A stretch of 7,069 bases of DNA, from the NCBI GenBank assembly GCA_903914045.1, contig CAIWNO010000236.1, positions 1-7,069 on the forward strand. Reading direction: 5' to 3'. The notes beneath the pieces were generated by a model that was not told the DNA's origin, searched no databases, and was given only the letters and a program-made list of their open reading frames with translations. Both the position numbers and the translations under genes were made by a program. The DNA is from an uncultured bacterium (lineage in GTDB: Bacteria; Planctomycetota; Phycisphaerae; Phycisphaerales; SM1A02). Positions 1-5,571 of the stretch are shown piece after piece. Within the stretch, counting starts at the first letter, position 1, and each line of letters starts with the position of its first letter.

Positions 1-788
1 ACGCAAACCCACGGCAGCGGAAGCGTTTGCGTGGCCACTTGCATATTGCCGGCAAGTTCTGGCGCGTGCGTGTCCCACAACTCGCGCACCAAGTCCTGCG
101 AGTTGCACTGCGACGAAAGATGCAGCAGCACAATGTGTCGCAGCGCGCGCTTGCCATGAATGTGAAGCACGGCTTGCATGGCCTCCACATTTGAAAGATG
201 TCCGTGGCCACCCATGATGCGCTCCTTCAAGAAATCCGGCCGCGAAGAATGTTGTTGCATGCGCGCGTCGTAATTGCTTTCAATGCAAAGTGCGTCCACG
301 CCTGTGAAAAATGCCAGCGCGTCGCTAGACATGCGACCCAAATCCGTGGCCCAACCCATCGATACGCCATCAGTTGAAATGCGAAAGCCGGTTGAACCCG
401 CCTTGTCATGCGGCAAAGCAAATGCTTTGATTTGCAGAGATAAAGCATGGGATTCAGTCTCCGCGTCGAGCATGTTCGGTGGTTGAATTCCAGCGTTGGC
501 AAGGGCGCGGTGGTGCGCATTGCGCGCAATGACCTTGGCGTTTTCAAAGGGCCAGCGCCGCGCCCATCCACCATGCAAATGGTCCGCGTCGGCGTGCGTT
601 AGAAGAATGGCGGCAATTTCATGTGGCTTGATATTTTCCACCGCGAGAGCGCCGCATAATTTACGCGGCGACAAACCTAAATCAATAATCAAATGCGTTG
701 GCGCATCATCGCGTGGACGCAGTGAAACAATCGCGGCGTTGCCGTGGCTGCCGCTGGCCAAAATACGAATGCGAATGGGTGGATGCAT
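1..788 (-). CDS. MBL-fold metallohydrolase, YycJ/WalJ-like (C-terminus cut by window edge)
   Basis: This is a metallo-beta-lactamase-fold hydrolase that probably acts in the cytoplasm on a phosphodiester substrate. The visible 262 residues start at the ATG at 788, which directly follows the lpxA stop codon (TAA-ATG, no gap). The N-terminal strand carries LASGSHGNA (10-18), the opening seen in YycJ/WalJ proteins. The first metal motif is THADADH (64-70), followed by His127-Asp128, the bridging Asp149 in ATDLG, ESNYD (170-174), GHGHLSN (194-200) and His223 in LLHLSSQCN. The ESN-D, GHLSN and HLS-N blocks together are typical of YycJ/WalJ, so the family call is fairly firm. The second His of the usual HxHxDH motif is Asp67 here. 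The true substrate is unknown; relatives have been linked to DNA repair or cell-wall signalling in Firmicutes. Tight coupling suggests co-transcription with lpxA. The reading frame is open to base 1, so the last residues lie outside the window. Confidence 0.88.
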   Translation of the reverse strand, partial: MHPPIRIRILASGSHGNAAIVSLRPRDDAPTHLIIDLGLSPRKLCGALAVENIKPHEIAAILLTHADADHLHGGWARRWPFENAKVIARNAHHRALANAGIQPPNMLDAETESHALSLQIKAFALPHDKAGSTGFRISTDGVSMGWATDLGRMSSDALAFFTGVDALCIESNYDARMQQHSSRPDFLKERIMGGHGHLSNVEAMQAVLHIHGKRALRHIVLLHLSSQCNSQDLVRELWDTHAPELAGNMQVATQTLPLPWVC

Positions 789-1616
789 TTATTCCACAGT
801 GGTCGTGATGGAAGTTCCGCGCAACGCGCTTCCTGTGCTTGGAGTAATGGGGCGTTTCGCGGTCTCAATGAAGCGCATGTATTCCTGCACGATCGGATTT
901 TCTTTACGCTCCGCCAAAGCGATCAGCACATTGGGTCGTGATAGTTTTCTTCTTTGAACCACTTCATAGACCCAGCGGACGGTGTCAATATCCGCGCGCA
1001 GCATTCCGCTGCGGCGCATACCGATTAAATTCAAACTGCCGGCGACATTGATGGCGGTCAGCATGAAAAACGCAGGCAAATCCGTGCTTAAACCTGTCAA
1101 GCCACCAAGAAAGGCCCCACGACCTACGCGCGCAAATTGATGCACCGTGGATACGCCGCCAAAAATAACTCCATCGCCAATTTCAACATGTCCGCCAAGA
1201 GAAACATTGTTGGCAAAAATACATTTGCTTCCAACCACACAATCATGGGCGATATGACTGTTGGCCATGAGATAATTTTTATCACCAATGCGCGTTGGTA
1301 ATTCCATTTTCGCTCGGTGAATGCTCACTGATTCACGGAAGGTGTTGTCGTCGCCAATCACGCAACCAGCACCAGCCTTGTCTGGATCAAAACCCAAATC
1401 TTGCGGCGGGTATCCAACGCTACAGCCTGGATAAAAACGATTGCGTTCGCCAACAGTCAGCGGACCTTGCATGGAAACTTGGTGCATCAATCGCGTGCCA
1501 GCTGCAATGGTGATGGGCCCCATGGTTCCATCAAGCACGCAGAAGGGACCAACTTCGGCGCCGTCAGAAACTTGAACATGGCCAGTGATAATCGCTGAAG
1601 AATGCACCTTGGACAT
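789..1616 (-). CDS. lpxA: Acyl-[ACP]--UDP-N-acetylglucosamine O-acyltransferase (LpxA)
   Basis: LpxA performs the first step of lipid A synthesis, moving a 3-hydroxyacyl chain from ACP to O-3 of UDP-GlcNAc in the cytoplasm, as a trimer of left-handed parallel beta-helices. The predicted protein has 275 residues (E. coli has 262). Residues 1-190 show hexapeptide repeats, and about 195-275 is the alpha-helical C-terminal domain. The catalytic His124 sits in HIAHD (121-125), matching E. coli His125. His121, His143 and His159 match His122, His144 and His160. Gly172 falls at the hydrocarbon-ruler position (E. coli Gly173). The lysine of the PQDLK motif (E. coli Lys76) is Gly75 here, with two extra residues nearby. 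The ATG at 1616 was chosen because the first hexapeptide repeat begins right after it. The open frame reaches to 1769, but that would run into lipB and adds nothing family-like. No Shine-Dalgarno site is visible. The stop abuts the MBL gene. Confidence 0.93.
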   Translation of the reverse strand: MSKVHSSAIITGHVQVSDGAEVGPFCVLDGTMGPITIAAGTRLMHQVSMQGPLTVGERNRFYPGCSVGYPPQDLGFDPDKAGAGCVIGDDNTFRESVSIHRAKMELPTRIGDKNYLMANSHIAHDCVVGSKCIFANNVSLGGHVEIGDGVIFGGVSTVHQFARVGRGAFLGGLTGLSTDLPAFFMLTAINVAGSLNLIGMRRSGMLRADIDTVRWVYEVVQRRKLSRPNVLIALAERKENPIVQEYMRFIETAKRPITPSTGSALRGTSITTTVE

Positions 1617-1669
1617 ATGCGGGATTGTATTGCCAGTCGCGGGCTTGGGCAGCGTAAACTTAAATTTCA
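1617..1669. promoter_or_regulatory. Divergent lpxA / lipB intergenic region with a candidate lpxA -10 box
   Basis: These 53 bases separate the start codons of two divergent genes, so promoters for both should lie here or just inside the genes. On the minus strand, TACAAT (1629-1624) differs from the TATAAT consensus at one base and ends only seven bases before the lpxA ATG, which would give a leaderless or nearly leaderless mRNA. No good -35 box is found 16-18 bases upstream. On the plus strand, TTGCCA (1630-1635) and TAAACT (1655-1660) resemble -35 and -10 boxes but are 19 bases apart, longer than ideal. The sites are guesses based on bacterial consensus; that a promoter is present follows from the gene layout. 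Confidence 0.4.
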
Positions 1670-2383
1670 ATGCAATTGCTACACGTGAAAGATCTTGGAA
1701 GAATGTCCTACGCGCAGGCGTTGCAATTGCAGCGTGATGCGCATGCGCAAGTGCTTGCCGTACGGCCAAATCGTGGGCAAATGCAATTGCTTTTGGTGGA
1801 GCATGATCCGCAAGTCATCACGATTAGTCGTCGACCAGATGCGGCGAAAAATGTTCTGGTGTCGCCGCAGCGGTTGGCGGATTTGGGTGTTGAGTGCGTG
1901 GAGACCGACCGCGGTGGCGATGTCACGTGGCATGGACCGGGTCAATTGGTGGTGTATCCCATTCTTGATTTGGAGCGCATGGGTTTGCGCATTCATGGCT
2001 ACATGCGCTTGCTTGAGGAAACAGTGATTCAAGTGTTGGCGGACTTTGGTCTTGAAGCGCGGCGCGACGCGGCGGCGACTGGGGTGTGGGTGCGCGCCAA
2101 GGATCAGTCGCTCGATTTAAAAATATGCGCCATGGGAGTGCGCGTGAGTCGATGGGTGTGCATGCACGGACTGGCGCTGAATGTGAATCCAGATCTGGCC
2201 GCGTTTAATTTGATAGTGCCGTGCGGACTTGCAGAACGCGCAGTGACAAGCATGCATGAATGCTTGGGCCAGCGTTGCCCGTCCATGGACGCCGTGAAGG
2301 AAAATATTGCGCGCAAATTTGAGCAAGCCGTTGCTGCCCATGTCGCGGCGACTGTTAATCCTTCAGACCAAGTTCCTTCATGA
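1670..2383 (+). CDS. lipB: Lipoyl(octanoyl) transferase LipB
   Basis: LipB transfers octanoyl from octanoyl-ACP to a lysine of the lipoyl domains of 2-oxoacid dehydrogenases and GcvH; LipA then inserts sulfur. The protein has 237 residues with the biotin/lipoate ligase-like fold. Visible motifs are EHDPQVITISRR (44-55), RGGDVTWHGPGQLVVYP (81-97, including His89), the catalytic Lys151 in KICAMGVRVSRW, and the acyl-thioester Cys185 in VPCGL. The Lys-Cys spacing of 34 equals that of E. coli Lys135 and Cys169. The ATG at 1670 is preferred because residues 3-15 (LLHVKDLGRMSY) match the usual LipB beginning; an in-frame ATG at 1703 would remove it. No Shine-Dalgarno site is seen. It is the only plus-strand gene, divergent from lpxA, and its last 29 bases overlap the convergent OmpH-like gene. 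Both catalytic residues are intact, so it should be active. Base composition resembles the neighbours. Confidence 0.95.
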   Translation: MQLLHVKDLGRMSYAQALQLQRDAHAQVLAVRPNRGQMQLLLVEHDPQVITISRRPDAAKNVLVSPQRLADLGVECVETDRGGDVTWHGPGQLVVYPILDLERMGLRIHGYMRLLEETVIQVLADFGLEARRDAAATGVWVRAKDQSLDLKICAMGVRVSRWVCMHGLALNVNPDLAAFNLIVPCGLAERAVTSMHECLGQRCPSMDAVKENIARKFEQAVAAHVAATVNPSDQVPS

Positions 2384-3071
2384 CATCCGCGGTAATGTCA
2401 AGTGATTCCGGCGCGCGCAAGAATGTGCGCGCTTGCACTTGCACCATGGCGTCGCCAAGTTGAGCGGACTCAAATGGTGTGGCGGCTGGAATAAATCGGT
2501 ACACAACATCTATTTTTTGGCGGTCTGCCACCACATCCACCGCGGTCACCAACTCTCGGTACGCCGATTCCACTTGCCCCGCCATGAGTTTACTTTGGGA
2601 GGCGCCGACGCCTTCGTTCCACTTTTGATATTGCCCATACAAGGCCTGCATTTCTTCCTTGCCTTTGGAGAGATCTGGGCTGTCCTTGGGCATGTCGCCA
2701 TACTTGGCTTTGATCGCCTCCAATTGACGCTCAAAATCCGCGCTTTGTTTTTTGGCGGCCTCCTCAAACTGGCTGCGCTCATCCATGAAGCGGGTGTTGG
2801 CCAGCAACTTTTTCAGCACCTTGTCTAGATGCACCGCGGCGCAACTCCACACGCGTGAGGTTGGTTGATCACCCCAGGCAAGATGATTGGCGTCATTGCG
2901 AATTGTGAGAACGCCATCTTTGCCTTCCAGCAAAATATTTTGCGCGGGTCCAAGATCCGCCATATTCACGGCGCGCGCATTGGCTGTTGTGTCTGGCGTG
3001 GGACGACCAATCAGAAGCCATGCGACTGTGAGAATGGTCAGACAAAACGCGATGCGTTCAATTTTTTTCAT
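2355..3071 (-). CDS. OmpH/Skp family periplasmic chaperone-like protein
   Basis: Skp/OmpH proteins are trimeric periplasmic chaperones that hold unfolded outer-membrane proteins with long coiled-coil arms. This 238-residue protein begins MKKIERIA followed by a hydrophobic stretch (about 8-22), so it is likely exported or anchored by the N-terminus. Residues 35-75 form a spacer with no recognised motif. The OmpH-like region starts near VWSCAAVHLDKVLKKL (74-89), which resembles the beta-strand and first helix of Skp. A charged, helix-prone segment (about 90-175) with many Lys, Glu and Gln follows, matching the coiled-coil arms, and the end (LDITADVMKELG, 224-235) resembles the DIT-D-V-K-L finish of family members. 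It is longer than E. coli Skp (161 residues). The ATG at 3071 gives the clean signal-like start. It lies 126 bases downstream of lepA on the same strand, and its 3' end overlaps lipB by 29 bases. Family call moderately sure; function inferred. Confidence 0.75.
   Translation of the reverse strand: MKKIERIAFCLTILTVAWLLIGRPTPDTTANARAVNMADLGPAQNILLEGKDGVLTIRNDANHLAWGDQPTSRVWSCAAVHLDKVLKKLLANTRFMDERSQFEEAAKKQSADFERQLEAIKAKYGDMPKDSPDLSKGKEEMQALYGQYQKWNEGVGASQSKLMAGQVESAYRELVTAVDVVADRQKIDVVYRFIPAATPFESAQLGDAMVQVQARTFLRAPESLDITADVMKELGLKD
2411..2430. repeat. GC-rich inverted repeat near the convergent lipB/OmpH ends
   Basis: Two copies of GCGCGC (2411-2416 and 2425-2430) flank an 8-base spacer and could form a 6-bp hairpin in either transcript. 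It lies 27 bases past the lipB stop and inside the last codons of the OmpH-like gene. No T-run follows on the lipB strand, so it is not a classic intrinsic terminator. GCGC is very common in this genome's coding sequence, so it may be chance. Confidence 0.2.
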
Positions 3072-3197
3072 CGGGTCAGTTTAACGCAGCGGCGCGAAAG
3101 CGTGGGGCTGAGGTTGACAACCAATATGCAAGGGGAGATTGCGCGTGAACATGCGCACACGATTTCAGTGGAATTTTAAAATCGCACAGACGCCGGC
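3072..3197. other. lepA - OmpH-like intergenic region with small inverted repeats
   Basis: This 126-base gap is the longest non-coding stretch in the window. It holds three small inverted repeats: an 11-base perfect palindrome with a central base, GGTTGACAACC (3112-3122); TGCGC/GCGCA arms (3140-3144 and 3153-3157) around 8 bases; and CGATTT/AAATCG (3160-3165 and 3179-3184) around 13 bases. The last could be a weak stem just after lepA, but no T-run follows it. On the minus strand there is no well-spaced -35/-10 pair; TTCACG with TATTGG at 17 bases is the best and is poor. The gap length suggests the OmpH-like gene may have its own promoter here. I see no small ORF or RNA gene. Confidence 0.35.
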
Positions 3198-5012
3198 TCA
3201 ATCGCCTTGGTCAAGAATGGCCATGAAAGCCTCTTGCGGAATACTGACCATTCCGATGGTTTTCATGCGCTTTTTGCCGCGTTTTTGCTTCTCAAGCAGT
3301 TTTCGCTTGCGGCTAATGTCGCCTCCGTAGCACTTGGCCAGCACGTTTTTACGCAGCGCCTTGATGGACTCGCGCGCAATAATGCGGCCACCAATGGCGG
3401 CTTGAAGCGGAATCTCAAATTGGTGGCGATCGATTTGCTTCTTCAGTTTTTCCAAGATGATGCGACTGCGATACTCGGCGGTGGATTTGTGCGTGATCAA
3501 ACTCAACGCCTCGACCACTTCGCCGTTGACCAGCACGTTCACTTTCACCAAATCATTGGCGCGGAAACAAATGACTTCGTAGTCCATGGTTCCGTAGCCG
3601 CGCGTGATGCTTTTCAGCTTGTCGTAGAAGTCATAAATAATTTCCGCCAGCGGCAACTCGTAGTCCAGAATTTGGCGGGTGTCACTGAGATAGCGTTGCG
3701 TCTTGAACACGCCGCGGCGCGAGTCGCTGAGTTTCATCAAGTCGCCAATATTTTCATTGGGACAAATAATTTCAATTTTAACAATGGGCTCCTCGATGGC
3801 CAAGACTTGGCTCATGTCGGGCAAGTCCGCGGGATTGTGAATTTCAACTTTGCTTCCATCGTGGCCAACAATCATGTACGTCACGGTGGGGGCGGTCTGC
3901 ACAACTTCAACGCCGCCCTCGCGCTCCAGGCGTTCCTGCACAATGTCCATGTGCAAAAGACCTAGAAAACCGCAGCGAAATCCAAATCCAAGCGCCTCGG
4001 AGTGCTGAACTTCAAAGGTGAAACTTGCGTCGTTCAAATGCAATTTTTCAATCGCCTCGCGTAGGGCTTCAAACTCGCCTTTCTTGCCACTGCTTCCGTC
4101 TTCGTTGCTTGAAGAAGGATAAAAATCGCAGAACACCATTTGCTTGGGCTCTTGATATCCAGGCAGCGGCTCATCGGCGGGATCAAGGTCAAGCGTGATG
4201 GTGTCGCCAACGCGCACGTCGGCAAGCGTCTTGATGCTGGCCGCGAGATAGCCCACTTCGGAATGTTCAAAGCGTTGCATCTTTTGCGGGAACGGCGTGT
4301 TGCGTCCAAGTTCCGAAACCGCGAAGGTGCGGCCCGTGCTCATCATGCGAATCTTGTCGCCAAACTTTATGCAGCCATCGAACACGCGGAAGTACACCAC
4401 CACGCCTTTGTAGTCGTCGTAGATGCTGTCAAAAATAAGCGCGCGCAACTTGTTTGACTTTGGCGGCGGCGGCGGAGGAAGTTTTTCACAGATCGCATCC
4501 AGCAATTCTTGAATGCCTTGGCCAGTCTTCGCGCTAACAAGAATGCACGTTTCAGCGCGGATTCCAAGCACTTGTTCCATTTCCATGGCAACGCCATCTG
4601 GATCCGCGGCGGGCAAATCAATTTTGTTGATGACTGGAATCAACTCCAAATTATTCGCCGTGGCCAAGTAGGCGTTGGCAACCGTTTGCGCTTGCACGCC
4701 TTGGGTGGAATCAACCACCAGCACCGCGCCTTCACACGCCGTCAACGCGCGGCTGACTTCGTATGCAAAATCAACATGGCCCGGCGTGTCGATGAAATTC
4801 AGTTGATAGGTTTCGCCTTTGAAAACATGTTGCACCGTCACGGCGCTGGCCTTGATGGTGATGCCGCGCTCGCGCTCAAGATCCATGGAGTCCAAAATTT
4901 GGTCGCGCGCTTGTCGACTGCTCACCGCGTTGGTGGCTTGCAATAAACGATCGGCCAACGTGCTTTTGCCGTGGTCAATATGCGCAATGATTGAAAAGTT
5001 TCGGATGGGCAT
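3198..5012 (-). CDS. lepA: Translation elongation factor 4 (LepA), ribosome-dependent GTPase
   Basis: LepA/EF-4 is a translational GTPase that binds the ribosome, with proposed roles in back-translocation, initiation or 30S assembly. The protein has 604 residues (E. coli 599). GTPase motifs are all present: G1 AHIDHGKST (10-18), G2 GITIK (50-54), G3 DTPGH (75-79), G4 NKID (129-132) and G5 SAKTG (160-164). Domain II follows from about 187, then the conserved ALGFGFRCGFLGLLHMDI stretch (340-357), the EF-G-like domain V, and the LepA-specific C-terminal domain with KCYGGDISRKRKLLEKQK (560-577). The ATG at 5012 was chosen because family members start a few residues before NFSIIAHIDHGK; a TTG at 5075 is in frame and would overlap the upstream stop by three bases, but adds 21 residues unlike the family. 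Oddities are six consecutive prolines (179-184) between the GTPase domain and domain II, and about eight extra residues near 299-312. It lies downstream of the zinc-ribbon gene. No Shine-Dalgarno site is visible. Confidence 0.97.
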   Translation of the reverse strand: MPIRNFSIIAHIDHGKSTLADRLLQATNAVSSRQARDQILDSMDLERERGITIKASAVTVQHVFKGETYQLNFIDTPGHVDFAYEVSRALTACEGAVLVVDSTQGVQAQTVANAYLATANNLELIPVINKIDLPAADPDGVAMEMEQVLGIRAETCILVSAKTGQGIQELLDAICEKLPPPPPPKSNKLRALIFDSIYDDYKGVVVYFRVFDGCIKFGDKIRMMSTGRTFAVSELGRNTPFPQKMQRFEHSEVGYLAASIKTLADVRVGDTITLDLDPADEPLPGYQEPKQMVFCDFYPSSSNEDGSSGKKGEFEALREAIEKLHLNDASFTFEVQHSEALGFGFRCGFLGLLHMDIVQERLEREGGVEVVQTAPTVTYMIVGHDGSKVEIHNPADLPDMSQVLAIEEPIVKIEIICPNENIGDLMKLSDSRRGVFKTQRYLSDTRQILDYELPLAEIIYDFYDKLKSITRGYGTMDYEVICFRANDLVKVNVLVNGEVVEALSLITHKSTAEYRSRIILEKLKKQIDRHQFEIPLQAAIGGRIIARESIKALRKNVLAKCYGGDISRKRKLLEKQKRGKKRMKTIGMVSIPQEAFMAILDQGD

Positions 5013-5071
5013 TGGGGAATAACTTGAGCACAGCATTCTAGTCGACGGCGGCATTGAAGTTGCGCAGGAAA

Positions 5072-5566
5072 TCAAAAATTGTTGGGTTGTAATTCAGTTC
5101 CACATTCGGAGCATCGTTCCACTTTCATGCTGGCAAGGCGATGTCCGCACGCCTGACACATGGGCATGCCAAAAGCAGTGATTTCTCGGCGCACAAATGG
5201 GGCGTAATAGCGGTTCATTGTGTAGACAAAGAAGAGATGTTGCACCATCAACCACAGCAGCAGCATGCCCCCAACAAGAGCAAGCAAGAGCGTTGGGTCC
5301 ATGGGGCTTACGACAAATTTTCGCGGATTGAAAGGATCAAAGATCAACAGCAGCAATGCAAACAATAGAGATGGAGCGACGGCAATCAGGGATGAAAGCG
5401 CGAGAATTTTCCTGGCTTGAAACATTCGCCAGTTGGCGCGCCAGTGAACCAGGAACCGCGCGCGCATGGACAGTGGGACATATTCATGCATGTGAAACCA
5501 CAAGCCCCAATCAGAGCGCTTGTGTTTGAAAGTGCTCAAGTGATTCTCTTCAACGAATTGCGACAT
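5072..5566 (-). CDS. Unrecognised two-helix membrane protein with C-terminal zinc ribbon
   Basis: I do not recognise this 164-residue protein as a named family. The N-terminal 50 residues are polar and basic with several Trp and His, followed by two hydrophobic segments (about 54-76 and 91-115) long enough to cross the membrane. The C-terminus carries CQAC (137-140) and CSEC (152-155), each followed by Gly, a spacing typical of a treble-clef or rubredoxin-like zinc ribbon that would bind one zinc. With two membrane passes, both ends should lie on the same side, and the arginine/lysine-rich N-terminus and the R-rich stretch after helix two (near 126) favour the cytoplasm. Small membrane proteins ending in such ribbons are common in Planctomycetota. 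The start at 5566 is five bases after the rimO stop, so it is probably translated from the same mRNA. Function unknown; a link to translation is suggested only by its neighbours rimO and lepA. Confidence 0.8.
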   Translation of the reverse strand: MSQFVEENHLSTFKHKRSDWGLWFHMHEYVPLSMRARFLVHWRANWRMFQARKILALSSLIAVAPSLLFALLLLIFDPFNPRKFVVSPMDPTLLLALVGGMLLLWLMVQHLFFVYTMNRYYAPFVRREITAFGMPMCQACGHRLASMKVERCSECGTELQPNNF

Positions 5567-5571
5567 ACGCG

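Noticed and set aside
496..957. 153-codon plus-strand open frame across the lpxA/MBL boundary
   Set aside because: Both minus-strand genes beneath it carry clear catalytic motifs, so this is a shadow.
1617..1769. Upstream extension of lpxA by 51 residues
   Set aside because: It would overlap the 5' part of lipB, and the added residues do not resemble LpxA; the hexapeptide region begins right after the ATG at 1616.
2433..2828. 131-codon plus-strand open frame opposite the OmpH-like gene
   Set aside because: It is antisense to a gene with a signal-like start and OmpH-type ending; its His/Leu-rich translation shows no family signal.
3160..3184. CGATTT/AAATCG inverted repeat after lepA as a terminator
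   Set aside because: The stem is only six pairs, AT-rich, with a 13-base loop and no following T-run on the minus strand.
3207..3965. 252-codon open frame on the plus strand opposite lepA
   Set aside because: It lies wholly antisense to the well-conserved lepA; the translation is rich in Asn, His and Val with no recognisable motif, as expected from a reading-frame shadow.
5013..5075. TTG start for lepA at 5075, overlapping the previous stop codon
   Set aside because: The overlap looks like translational coupling, but the extra residues are not LepA-like and the ATG at 5012 matches the family's usual start.
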